A stretch of DNA of 64,000 nt. Source: Isoperla grammatica. Its lineage: Eukaryota; Arthropoda; Insecta; Plecoptera; Perlodidae. Position numbers and translations under genes: made by a program. Location: positions 82,044,406-82,108,405 of the forward strand of contig OX246737.1 of NCBI GenBank assembly GCA_945910005.1. The letters run 5' to 3'. Shown in pieces: positions 23,312-35,438 of this stretch. The notes beneath the pieces were generated by a model. That model made no database searches. It was given only the letters and a program-made list of their open reading frames with translations, and was not told the DNA's origin. Position 1 is the stretch's first letter; every line of letters starts with the position of its first letter.

Positions 23312-23354
23312 CTGAAACACAACCGCAACGTTGTCTAGCAGTTCTGTTTGTCAG
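23312..23354 (-). promoter_or_regulatory. Functional 3' splice site region and founder-like unit of the 72-bp array
   Basis: This 43-bp intron tail carries the only intact acceptor (TTTCAG) beside the array. Together with the first 31 nt of the exon (23281-23311) it makes a 74-bp segment colinear with one minisatellite unit (72 bp). It contains CTGAC (branch-point consensus) and AACTGCTAGAC, also present in the repeats. Confidence 0.8.
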
Positions 23355-26300
23355 TGTCCAGCTTGTCCAGTATCGCCAGGATGGATTGATACACAACTCC
23401 CGTGGTCTAGCAGTTATGTATGTCAATGTCCAGCTTGTCCAGTATCGCCAGGATAGATTGATACACAACTCCCGTGGTCTAGCAGTTATGTATGTCAATG
23501 TCCAGCTTGTCCAGTATCGCCAGGATAGATTGATACACAACTCCCGTGGTCTAGCAGTTATGTATGTCAATGTCCAGCTTGTCCAGTATCGCCAGGATGG
23601 ATTGATACACAACTCCCGTGGTCTAGCAGTTATGTATGTCAATGTCCAGCTTGTCCAGTATCGCCAGGATAGATTGATACACAACTCCCGTGGTCTAGCA
23701 GTTATGTATGTCAATGTCCAGCTTGTCCAGTATCGCCAGGATAGATTGATACACAACTCCCGTGGTCTAGCAGTTATGTATGTCAATGTCCAGCTTGTCC
23801 AGTATCGCCAGGATAGATTGATACACAACTCCCGTGGTCTAGCAGTTATGTATGTCAATGTCCAGCTTGTCCAGTATCGCCAGGATAGATTGATACACAA
23901 CTCCCGTGATCTAGCAGTTATGTATGTCAATGTCCAACTTGTCCAGTATCGCCAGGATAGATTGATACACAACTCCCGTGGTCTAGCAGTTATGTATGTC
24001 AATGTCCAGCTTGTCCAGTATCGCCAGGATAGATTGATACACAACTCCCGTGGTCTAGCAGTTATGTATGTCAATGTCCAGCTTGTCCAGTATCGCCAGG
24101 ATAGATTGATACACAACTCCCGTGGTCTAGCAGTTATGTATGTCAATGTCCAGCTTGTCCAGTATCGCCAGGATAGATTGATACACAACTCCCGTGGTCT
24201 AGCAGTTATGTATGTCAATGTCCAGCTTGTCCAGTATCGCCAGGATAGATTGATACACAACTCCCGTGATCTAGCAGTTATGTATGTCAATGTCCAACTT
24301 GTCCAGTATCGCCAGGATAGATTGATACACAACTCCCGTGGTCTAGCAGTTATGTATGTCAATGTCCAGCTTGTCCAGTATCGCCAGGATAGATTGATAC
24401 ACAACTCCCGTGGTCTAGCAGTTATGTATGTCAATGTCCAGCTTGTCCAGTATCGCCAGGATAGATTGATACACAACTCCCGTGGTCTAGCAGTTATGTA
24501 TGTCAATGTCCAGCTTGTCCAGTATCGCCAGGATAGATTGATACACAACTCCCGTGGTCTAGCAGTTATGTATGTCAATGTCCAGCTTGTCCAGTATCGC
24601 CAGGATAGATTGATACACAACTACCGTAGTCAAGCAGTAATGTATGTCAATGTCCAGCTTGTCCAGTATCGCCAGGATAGATTGATACACAACTCCCGTG
24701 GTCTAGCAGTTATGTATGTCAATGTCCAGCTTGTCCAGTATCGCCAGGATAGATTGATACACAACTCCCGTGGTCTAGCAGTTATGTATGTCAATGTCCA
24801 GCTTGTCCAGTATCGCCAGGATAGATTGATACACAACTACCGTAGTCAAGCAGTAATGTATGTCAATGTCCAGCTTGTCCAGTATCGCCAGGATAGATTG
24901 ATACACAACTCCCGTGGTCTAGCAGTTATGTATGTCAATGTCCAGCTTGTCCAGTATCGCCAGGATAGATTGATACACAACTCCCGTGGTCTAGCAGTTA
25001 TGTATGTCAATGTCCAGCTTGTCCAGTATCGCCAGGATAGATTGATACACAACTACCGTAGTCAAGCAGGAATGTATGTCAATGTCCAGCTTGTCCAGTA
25101 TAGCCAGGATAGATTGATACACAACTCCCGTGGTCTAGCAGTTATGTATGTCAATGTCCAGCTTGTCCAGTATCGCCAGGATAGATTGATACACAACTAC
25201 CGTAGTCAAGCAGTAATGTATGTCAATGTCCAGCTTGTCCAGTATCGCCAGGATAGATTGATACACAACTCCCGTGGTCCAGCAGTTATGTATGTCAATG
25301 TCCAGCTTGTCCAGTATCGCCAGGATAGATTGATACACAACTCCCGTGGTCCAGCAGTTATGTATGTCAATGTCTAGCTTGTCCAGTATCGCCAGGATAG
25401 ATTGATACACAACTCCCGTGGTCCAGCAGTTATGTATGTCAATGTCCAGCTTGTCCAGTATCGCCAGGATAGATTGATACACAACTCCCGTGGTGAGCAG
25501 TTATGTACGTCAATGTCCAGCTTGTCCAGTATCGCCAGGATAGATTGATACACAATTCCTGTGATCTAGCAGTTATGTATGTCAATGTCCAGCTTGTCCA
25601 GTATCGCCAGGATAGATTGATACACAACTCCCGTGGTCTAGCAGTTATGTATGTCAATGTCCAGCTTGTCCAGTATAGCCAGGATAGATTGATACACAAC
25701 TCCCGTGGTCTAGCAGTTATGTATGTCAATGTCCAGCTTGTCCAGTATCGCCAGGATAGATTGATACACAACTCCCGTGGTCTAGCTGTTATGTATGTCA
25801 ATGTCCAGCTTGTCCAGTATCGCCAGGATAGATTGATACACAACTCCCGTGGTCTAGCAGTTATGTATGTCAATGTCCAGCTTGTCCAGTATCGCCAGGA
25901 TAGATTGATACACAACTCCTGTGGTCTAGCAGTTATGTATGTCAATGTCCAGCTTGTCCAGTATCGCCAGGATAGATTGATACACAACTCCCGTGGTCTA
26001 GCAGTTATGTATGTCAATGTCCAGCTTGTCCAGTATCGCCAGGATAGATTGATACACAACTCCCGTGGTCTAGCAGTTATGTATGTCAATGTCCAGCTTG
26101 TCCAGTATCGCCAGGATAGATTGATACACAACTCCCGTGGTCTAGCAGTTATGTATGTCAATGTCCAGCTTATCCAGTATCGCCAGGATAGATTGATACA
26201 CAACTCCCGTAATCTAGCAGTTATGTACGTCAATGTCCAACTTGTCCAGTATCGCCAGGATAGATTGATACACAACTTCGTGGTCTAGCAGTTATGTATG

Positions 26301-27470
26301 TCAATGTCCAGCTTGTCCAGTATCGCCAGGATAGATTGATACACAACTCCCGTGGTCTAGCAGTTATGTATGTCAATGTCCAGCTTGTCCAGTATCGCCA
26401 GGATAGATTGATACACAACTCCCGTGGTCTAGCAGTTATGTATGTCAATGTCCAGCTTGTCCAGTATCGCCAGGATAGATTGATACACAACTACCGTAGT
26501 CAAGCAGTAATGTATGTCAATGTCCAGCTTGTCCAGTATCGCCAGGATAGATTGATACACAACTCCCGTGGTCCAGCAGTTATGTATGTCAATGTCCAGC
26601 TTGTCCAGTATCGCCAGGATAGATTGATACACAACTCCCGTGGTCCAGCAGTTATGTATGTCAATGTCTAGCTTGTCCAGTATCGCCAGGATAGATTGAT
26701 ACACAACTCCCGTGGTCCAGCAGTTATGTATGTCAATGTCCAGCTTGTCCAGTATCGCCAGGATAGATTGATACACAACTCCCGTGGTGAGCAGTTATGT
26801 ACGTCAATGTCCAGCTTGTCCAGTATCGCCAGGATAGATTGATACACAATTCCCGTGATCTAGCAGTTATGTATGTCAATGTCCAGCTTGTCCAGTATCG
26901 CCAGGATAGATTGATACACAACTCCCGTGGTCTAGCAGTTATGTATGTCAATGTCCAGCTTGTCCAGTATAGCCAGGATAGATTGATACACAACTCCCGT
27001 GGTCTAGCAGTTATGTATGTCAATGTCCAGCTTGTCCAGTATCGCCAGGATAGATTGATACACAACTCCCGTGGTCTAGCTGTTATGTATGTCAATGTCC
27101 AGCTTGTCCAGTATCGCCAGGATAGATTGATACACAACTCCCGTGGTCTAGCAGTTATGTATGTCAATGTCCAGCTTGTCCAGTATCACCAGGATAGATT
27201 GATACACAACTCCCGTGGTCTAGCAGTTATGTATGTCAATGTCCAGCTTATCCAGTATCGCCAGGATAGATTGATACACAACTCCCGTGGTCTAGCAGTT
27301 ATGTACGTCAATGTCCAACTTGTCCAGTATCGCCAGGATAGATTGATACACAACTCCCGTGGTCTAGCAGTTATGTATGTCAATGTCCAGCTTGTCCAGT
27401 ATCGCCAGGATAGATTGATACACAACTCCCGTGGTCTAGCAGTTATGTACGTCAATGTCCGGCTTCACAT
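23355..27470. repeat. 72-bp minisatellite derived from the Shaw T1b exon border, about 57 copies
   Basis: The plus-strand unit is TGTCCAGCTTGTCCAGTATC, GCCAGGATAGATTGATACAC, AACTCCCGTGGTCTAGCAGT, TATGTATGTCAA. Read on the minus strand, half of it is a diverged copy of the T1b exon start (CTGGACAAGCTGGACATTGA is identical to the exon). The other half matches the intron just upstream. In the units I read, the acceptor TTTCAG is TATCAA. Because 72 is divisible by 3, frames stay open for hundreds of codons on both strands; these are artefacts. Sub-variants (ACTACCGTAGTCAAGCAG, GTGGTCCAGCAG, GTGGTGAGCAG, CAGTATAGCC) recur 1294 bp apart, showing a duplicated block of about 18 units. Confidence 0.97.
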
Positions 27471-29594
27471 TCAGTAAGCCGCCAGTTCGATACCGGCTAC
27501 TGGCATGTTTCTCTCAGTCACAAGGCAATGCAGGGATTGAGCCGTACATCAGCCCTCGGACATTCCTTCCTAACTGTTTCAAATACCATAATACCTAGAA
27601 GTCACTTGAAGAGTGATATCCCCACCCCCCCCCCCCCCCCCCCTTTCCAAACTACTGTTAAATATCCCATTTTAACTTATCACAGCTGCGATTTTCATCG
27701 TGTACAAATAGGAATTACGTTTAGTACGTCTTATCGCTATTTTTGACTATCATTCACAAATTGTATTTCATTTTGTGTTATCTTAAAATTCGCAACTGTT
27801 ACTGTCCGATTACTTGGATCTGGAAGTATTCTTTAAGGTTTTGAGATGTAATCGAAATAATAGAATGGAATTGATTGTTCTGTTTATATAAAATCTATGG
27901 GACTCTGCAAATAATGCACCACTTTAGCCTTTATTGTTAAAAACGTTTGTAGCTCATTTTTGTTGTTATTTGCGTCTAATTTTTGTGGAATAATTTGTAA
28001 TTAATTTCCTGATGAAGACTGAATATCATCTATGAATTGAAAGTTATATATATTTTAATATTATTATATTATTTGCTAAGTAACGAGAAGTCAATTACAC
28101 ACCTATACCATTTCTGTCCTTATAAGTTCTTGTGGTACATTTAACATTTTAAGTGGATACAATAGTTCGTTTGTGTGACTTCTTTTAAATTCTGAAACTA
28201 CACCTTTCTATCGGTAAAACTAGATTTCTTATTACAAGAAGTCTCTATTTTTACTAAACAACTCAAGCTACAGTACTGTGATACGGGTCATTTCCATTTA
28301 GTTCTAGTTTGTTATTACTGATTTGCGTACGGAAAGTGGTATTTGTAAATGCAAATTAAACATTTCGAAGCAATATTTTTAACCATACTATAGGGTTGAT
28401 AGCAATTTGTAGTGATACATGATATGAGTAAAACAAGCTGTTTCAAAAACATTGCTTACGATCAGTAAATGCAAATCATGCACGTTTACTCATGTTATTT
28501 CAACGGGAGGGTGATTGTAGCGTACGGGTGCCCATGGGTGACGAGATTAACGTTGTTTTATGAGAATAGTTGTGTGCACCGCTTACAACCGTATTCTCAT
28601 ATTTTGTATTAAAGTAATATGAATATTATCAGCATGGAGAGTTCAAAATCATCAACTCGCTTCATTGGTATCTATAAGAGTTATTGCTGGTGTTAGCATG
28701 GTGCTCAATGGTTCCAGAATTTGTACCGATGAACTGTTTTCTATTATCATACGAGCGCTAAGCCACATAAAATTATAGGGGGGGGGGGGGGGGGTTGTTT
28801 CAGATGACATTTATTCCACGGCGAATTAAAAATATCAAAGCTGATATCTGAGATATTGTTTTCCTAGACCAGCGCCCACCTGTGACGCTCCCCCCAACCT
28901 GCGGAATTTTGAAGACCTATATTTATTATGATAAGAGTGAACATTTGGTGTAGAAATGGACTTGTTGGACACATGGCCAGCGGCAGGTGCGGCAACCAGG
29001 TGTGCACAAAGAGTTAATGTTGCTGGTTTTATAACTAAAACTTATTTTGTACAAACAAACAAATATCTATATTAGAAATATTATTTCCAACGCCTCTATA
29101 ATCAAAAACGTAGTTTAATCCATTACGTGTTGAGTTACGATATTATCCTGACTTCAACCTTTTGATTTTAGAGCAACTCACCTAACATGGTCCAATATTA
29201 CCATTTTGCCAAACCCCGTCATTGAATAATCATGGGTGTGAGACCCAGGGGTGCCCAAATGTTGCACTTGGATGATTTTCTTAGACATGAACTATTTGCT
29301 ATCAGCTAAACGCACACATGTAGTGCAGTTCAAATTCATATTCGTGTTTTTAATTATAAACTTAGTATTATCCAAATTTGTTATTGCTAAACTTTCCCAA
29401 AAATCGAAATTTTGAATTCGTCTCGATTAGCCAAATTAGGAAACAATATGGGACGTAAAACCCAAATATTTTAATAATCGATTAATTTGTCCAAAAAATG
29501 ATAAAACTAGAAGTATTGGCGGTACAGTACCTGGGTACTGTTCTGGGTACTGTGTTGTGGGTGCTGTTCTGGGTACTGGTTCCATAACTCAATT
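27471..29594. other. Intronic sequence with homopolymer runs
   Basis: There is no gene. A poly-C run lies near 27625-27642 and a poly-G run near 28779-28794. The rest is AT-rich and unremarkable. Confidence 0.5.
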
Positions 29595-29599
29595 GTGAA

Positions 29600-30085
29600 A
29601 AGGGTCACTTCCAAGAAACAAAATGCTTATCACGCGCTCGACCCTTATCTTCCAAAAATGCTTGCAGTCTCAAGCTTACGTCAAAAACGTTTCGAGTTTT
29701 GGTGAAATACGTACACCGATGTCAAGTGCATCAGTTTGCTCGTGTCGCAGTCCAGCCGTAACTACTTTACGGGTCTAGACAGGTAATTTGCACAAAGAAA
29801 TTGTCTCCTTGTGTCCTAGCACTGCTCAACAGTAGTTGACAACGCAAATGTACGGATGCAATTAGAGTATTGGAGGGAAACATGACACCAAGTGAGCTGA
29901 GCGGCAGCATCGCGGGCCGTAACCTTGCTCTAGCAAGAGTTCCGCTCGACTGAAAATCAGAACGAAGCGCGCGGAGGTCGTTCAGAGTTGTGGTAGTGGC
30001 GGGAAAGGGGGGTACACTTTATACGGCACACGTACAAATTTGCAAGTTATTCGTAGCAAAAGTGTTTTTTCAGCACAGGGCGCCC
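29600..30085. mobile_element. Diverged fragment of the TTAA fold-back family (right-arm orientation)
   Basis: The sequence parallels 56067-56425 in the same order: CGCGCTCGACCCTTATCT, CAGTTTGCTCGTGTCGCAG, ACTTTACGGGTCTA, CGCGGAGGTCG, ACAAATTTGCAAGT and AAAAGTGTTTTTTCAG. It is much diverged and I found neither the matching left arm nor intact termini. Confidence 0.55.
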
Positions 30086-30240
30086 GCCAAAGAGTGAATT
30101 TGCCGATTCTGTGACCATAACAATTTTTGTTACAGCCAAATGGATTGGTATATATTCAATAATGGTTGGTGACGGTCTATTAGTTCTTTCTTACGTACCT
30201 TAGTTATAGAGTAGTGTTTTCACATTTTCAATTTGTATTA

Positions 30241-30956
30241 TTAAGCGAGCGTCTCCACGAGACTCTTATGGCACTTCGTTCTTTTTTTTTTTTTTTTTTT
30301 TATGTCCGTCGATAGCGGTCGAACGGAAAGTCCGATCAACTTGAAATTTGGACCATCCACAAGCCTCGATGTGGATTGAAGGTGTATAGTTTTGAGGCAA
30401 AATCGTTCGAAAAGTTACAAACTTACACCATAGTTACTGCAAAATATTTGTCTGAAACAAAATGGCGGCAAAATGTGAGATAGCCATATTTTTTAAAGCT
30501 TTTACCGATCACGAATATGTTCATGTTATGGCAATCTGATAAATATTGGCAAAGTTACACAAAAGTTACTCGAAAATATATTTTTGAAACACAGTAACAG
30601 CAAAATGTGAGGTGGCAATCTGATAGTAAATTTTTGTCCGGTCACGAATATACTAATGTAAACGCGATTTGATACATATTAGAGGTGGAAATTACATTTC
30701 TATTGCTGTCAATAACTGTTAGTAACGGTGGCGGACCGCGGCGAAAACATGACAGCGAAAATTCTTAGCAACGCATATTGCACTGCATCCAACAATGTCG
30801 GGAAGTATAATAGCTATGGAAATTAGAAACATTTTTGCAATGCGCATTCTTGAATTGTTAATTGCTGTTTGTATTAGCATTGAAATTTTTTCGCCAGAAA
30901 GTTCGTAGATATTGACGCGCTCGCTTATCAACGCGTCAAACAGAGCGTTTTCCTAG
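30241..30956 (+). mobile_element. Helentron-like element, copy A of a tandem array
   Basis: It begins TTAAGCGAGCGTCTCC, preceded by A, and ends GAGCGTTTTCCTAG followed by T. That is the same A/T insertion border as the 5021 copy. The TTGACGCG...CGCGTCAA hairpin, the poly-T run (about 30281-30301) and the terminal/subterminal inverted GCGAGC motifs are all present. It is highly similar to the 5021 copy, including the 70-residue ORF, here on the minus strand at 30719-30931. Confidence 0.6.
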
Positions 30957-30960
30957 TATA

Positions 30961-31673
30961 TTTAAGCGAGCAAAGCGAGCGTCTCTAAATACCTCTATGG
31001 CACTTCGTTTTTATGTCTCTCGATAGCGTTCGTACGGAAAGTCCGATCAACTTAAAATTTAAACCATCCACAAGCCTCGATGTGGATTGAAGGTGAATAG
31101 TTTTGTGAGAAAATCGTTTGAAAAGTTACAAAGTTACACCATAGTTAATGCAAAATATGTTTCGGAAACAAAATGGTGGCCAAATCTAAGATAGCCATAT
31201 TTTTGTAAAGATTTTTCCGGTCACGAATATTTTCAGTTTGTGGCTATCTGATAAATATTGGCCAAGTTACACAAACGTAACACGAAAATATGTTTGTGAA
31301 ACACAGTAACGGCAAAATGTGAGGTGGCTTTATTATAGTTTTTTTTTGTCCGGTCACTAATATTCAAATTTAAACGAGATCCGATACGTATTAGAGGCAG
31401 AAATAAGCTTTCTATTGCTGTTAATAAGTCTTAGTAACGGTTGCGGACCGTGTCGAAAACATGATGACGAAAAATCTTCGCAACGCACATTGCACTGCAT
31501 TCAACAATGTCGGAAAGTATAATAGCAATAGCAATTACACACATTTTTGCAATGCGCCTTCTTCTATTGGTGTTAATTGTTGTTCTTAAATAACTTTGAG
31601 AACTTTTTGCCGGAAAGTTCGTAGATATTTACGCGCTCGCTTAACAACGCGTCACACAAGAGCGTTTTTCTAG
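30961..31673 (+). mobile_element. Helentron-like element, copy B of a tandem array
   Basis: It begins TTTAAGCGAGCAAAGCGAGC four bases after copy A ends, and ends GCGTTTTTCTAG. It is diverged from copy A, has lost the long poly-T, and has a weakened hairpin (TTACGCG...CGCGTCA). Confidence 0.6.
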
Positions 31674-31683
31674 AACCTATTTA

Positions 31684-31735
31684 TTAAGCGAGCAAAGCGA
31701 GCGTCTCCATTTGACCTTTATGGCACTTCCTTCTG

Positions 31736-31767
<32 letters not shown>

Positions 31768-32421
31768 CTGTCGATAGCGGTCGAATGGAAAACCCGATCA
31801 ACTTAAATTTGGACCATCTACAAGTATTTATGTGGATTAAAAGTGTATAGTTTTGTGGAAAAATCGTTCGAAAAGTTAAAAAGTTACACTATAGTTACTG
31901 CCAAATAGCGGCAAAATTTGAGATGGCCATATTTTTATAAAGATTTTTCCGGTCACGAATATGTTCATGTTATGGTGATCTGGAAAATATTGGCAACGTT
32001 ACACAAAGGTTACTCGAAAATATTTTTCTGAAACACAGTAACGGCAAAATGTGAGGTGCCTATATTAGGCCTATATTAAATTACCGGCCAGTCACGAATA
32101 TACTAATTTTAATGTGACCTGATACGTATTAGAGGCAGATATTACATTTCTATTGGTGTCAATAAGAGTTAGTAACAGTGGCGGACCGTGTTGAAAACAC
32201 TTTACAAAATGACAACGAACAATCTTAGCAACACACACTTCACGACGTTTAACAATATCGGGACGTATAATAGCTATGAAAATTAGAAAAATGTTTGCAA
32301 TGCGCATTCTAATATTGTTGTAAATTGTTGTTTTTATTTGATTTGAGAGCTTTTCGCCACAAAGTTTGTAGATATGGACGCGCTGTTTTTCAACGCGTCA
32401 TACAGAGCGTTTTCCTATTAG
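31684..32421 (+). mobile_element. Helentron-like element, copy C of a tandem array
   Basis: It begins TTAAGCGAGCAAAGCGAGCG ten bases after copy B, with a poly-T run of about 27 at 31737. It ends GAGCGTTTTCCTATTAG, where the CTAG is altered. Confidence 0.55.
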
Positions 32422-32561
32422 ATACAATAAATGGCAAATTACAATGTAGTGTAGTAAACTGACAGAATTGATTTATGCTACGCGATTGAGTGTTTTGCGA
32501 ATTTAAAAAACACGCATCTGAACAAATGCATAATATAATATATAAAAAAAATGTACTATCA

Positions 32562-33299
32562 TTAAGCGAGCGAAGCAAGCGTCGTCTCCATTACACCTTT
32601 ATGGCACTTTGATCTGTTTTTTTTTCTTTTATGTCTGTCTGTCGATAGCGGTCGAACGGAAAGTCCGATCAACTGGAAATTTTGGACCATCCACAAGCCT
32701 CGATGTGGAGTGAAGGTGTATAGTTTTAAGGCAAAATCGTTTGAAAGGTTACAAAGTTACACCATAGTTACTGCAAAATAATTTTCTTAAAGAAAATGGT
32801 GGCAAAATGTGAGATAGCCATATTTTTTTAAATCTATTTCCGATAACGAATATGTACATGTTATGGCGATTTGATAAATATTGGCAAAGTTACACAAAAG
32901 TTACTCGAAAATATATTTCTGAAACACAGTAATGGCAAAATGTGAGGTGGCTTTATAATAGTAAATGTACGTCCGGTGACAAATATACTAATTTCAACGC
33001 GATCTGATACGTATTAGAGGCAGAAAGTACATTTATATTGCTGTCAATAAGTGTTAGTAACGGTGGCGGACCGTGTTGAAGACACTAGACAGAATGACAA
33101 AGAAAATTCTTAGCAACGCACATAGCACTGCATTCAACAATCTCGGGAAGTATAATTGCTATGGAAATTAGAAAACATTTTGCAATGCTCATCTTGAATT
33201 GTTGTTAATTGTAGTTTTTATTAGCTTTGAGAACTTTTAGCCAAAAAGTTCGTAGATATGGACGCGCTCGCTTATCAACGCGTCATACAGAGCGTTTTG
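32562..33299 (+). mobile_element. Helentron-like element, copy D of a tandem array
   Basis: It begins TTAAGCGAGCGAAGCAAGCG after A, 140 bp past copy C. It runs through the same blocks to GACGCGCTCGCTTATCAACG and CAGAGCGTTTTGC, where the CTAG end is lost. Confidence 0.55.
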
Positions 33300-34091
33300 C
33301 GCGTTATTATGAGCGTTATTGGGAGTGCCTTCCCGCGTTTCCTGCCCTGCGATTGGTCAACACGGGCAACACTTTCTTTTAAATTTTATTACTTCGAAAC
33401 CTCACCGGTTGTCATTGATTTCGAAAGTGTATCAGAATCGCAAAGTCGTGTTTCACTTTTTTGACATGAGATGAGACGTGTTCTAATATATTAGATCGAA
33501 CAGAAGTCGAATATTAGCAGAATAGGGGTCCAGGGCGGGGTTAGAAGATATTATAGTCGAAAACCCTGAGAAATATAGTGCATCACAGGTAATCGGCTTG
33601 GAATGTAGATTGAAGCTGCTCACGATTCCTTCCCGGACATTCTTTGACCCTCTTCGTTACTAAACACTGACACTATTGAGTATTTTGGCATAAGACTTAT
33701 CTTAACTATTGAGGTACAGAACAACGCGCCAATTCACTCTTTACCATCTGCACAAAATAAACTCTTATTGATTTTGTTTCAATGCTTAGTTTTTACTACG
33801 GCCCTTATTTTATATCTTAAAAATTAACACAACTCAAGATTACTTTCACAAAAAAGACTTAAATTTTTATTTTCTTATTCTCTGTTATAATGGCTGAAAA
33901 TTTGGTATCTAATGACATAATTATTACCGTATGATTTAAATACAAGTTATAATATAACAGTATCTTGTAATCATATAAACCCATCTATATGTCTATATGC
34001 CTTTTCATATATGAGCCACATACGTTATATTGTGATGTAAAAGGATATACTTGACCTTCTTTTACTTTTTATTGGAATCCGTGGTTTATGT
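33300..34091. other. Intronic sequence, nothing recognised
   Basis: This is AT-rich sequence. No supported ORF, repeat or structure was found. Confidence 0.5.
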
Positions 34092-35438
34092 GTGTAGGCC
34101 TACCTACATGTGTGTAGGCCTACCTACATGTGTGTAGGCCTACCTACATGTGTGCAACATGCTCTAAGTGTGTAGGCCTACCTACATGTGTGTAGGCCTA
34201 CCTACATGTGTGTAGGCCTACCTACATGTGTGCAACATGCTCTAAGTGTGTAGGCCTACCTACATGTGTGTAGGCCTACCTACATGTGTGTAGGCCTACC
34301 TACATGTGTGTAGGCCTACCTACATGTGTGCAACATGCTCTAAGTGTGTAGGCCTACCTACATGTGTGCAACATGCTCTAAGTGTGTAGGCCTACCTACA
34401 TGTGTGCAACATGCTCTAAGTGTGTAGGCCTACCTACATGTGTGCAACATGCTCTAAGTGTGTAGGCCTACCTACATGTGTGCAACATGCTCTAAGCGTG
34501 TAGGCCTACCTACATGTGTGCAACATGCTCTAAGTGTGTAGGCCTACCTACATGTGTGCAACATGCTCTAAGTGTGTAGGCCTACCTACATGTGTGCAAC
34601 ATGCTCTAAGTGTGTAGGCCTACCTACATGTGTGCAACATGCTCTAAGTGTGTAGGCCTACCTACATGTGTGCAACATGCTCTAAGTGTGTAGGCCTACC
34701 TACAGGTGTGCAACATGCTCTAAGTGTGTAGGCCTACCTACATGTGTGCAACATGCTCTAAGTGTGTAGGCCTACCTACATGTGTGCAACATGCTCTAAG
34801 TGTGTAGGCCTACCTACATGTGTGCAACATGCTCTAAGTGTGTAGGCCTACCTACATGTGTGCAACATGCTCTAAGCGTGTAGGCCTACCTACATGTGTG
34901 CAACATTGCTCTAAGTGTGTAGGCCTACCTACATGTGTGCAACATGCTCTAAGTGTGTAGGCCTACCTACATGTGTGCAACATGCTCTAAGTGTGTAGGC
35001 CTACCTACATGTGTGCAACATGCTCTAAGTGTGTAGGCCTACCTACATGTGTGCAACATGCTCTAAGTGTGTAGGCCTACCTACATGTGTGCAACATGCT
35101 CTAAGTGTGTAGGCCTACCTACATGTGTGCAACATGCTCTAAGTGTGTAGGCCTACCTACATGTGTGCAACATGCTCTAAGTGTGTAGGCCTACCTACAT
35201 GTGTGCAACATGCTCTAAGTGTGTAGGCCTACCTACATGTGTGCAACATGCTCTAAGTGTGTAGGCCTACCTACATGTGTGCAACATGCTCTAAGTGTGT
35301 AGGCCTACCTACATGTGTGCAACATGCTCTAAGTGTGTAGGCCTACCTACATGTGTGCAACATGCTCTAAGTGTGTAGGCCTACCTACATGTGTGCAACA
35401 TGCTCTAAGTGTGTAGGCCTACCTACATGTGTGCAACA
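34092..35438. repeat. Composite minisatellite: 20-bp and 38-bp units
   Basis: The 20-bp unit is ATGTGTGTAGGCCTACCTAC. The 38-bp unit adds ATGTGTGCAACATGCTCTAA-like sequence. The left end mixes runs of 3-4 short units with long units, while the right two thirds are pure 38-bp units with very few substitutions. GTAGGCCTAC is a perfect palindrome in every copy. This looks like an older 20-bp array overtaken by recent expansion of a 38-bp derivative. Confidence 0.95.

Noticed and set aside
23277..27477. Very long ORFs on both strands (up to 692 codons)
   Set aside because: They are repeat translations. The 72-bp unit is a multiple of three and lacks stops in those frames. There is no start context, domain or splice evidence.
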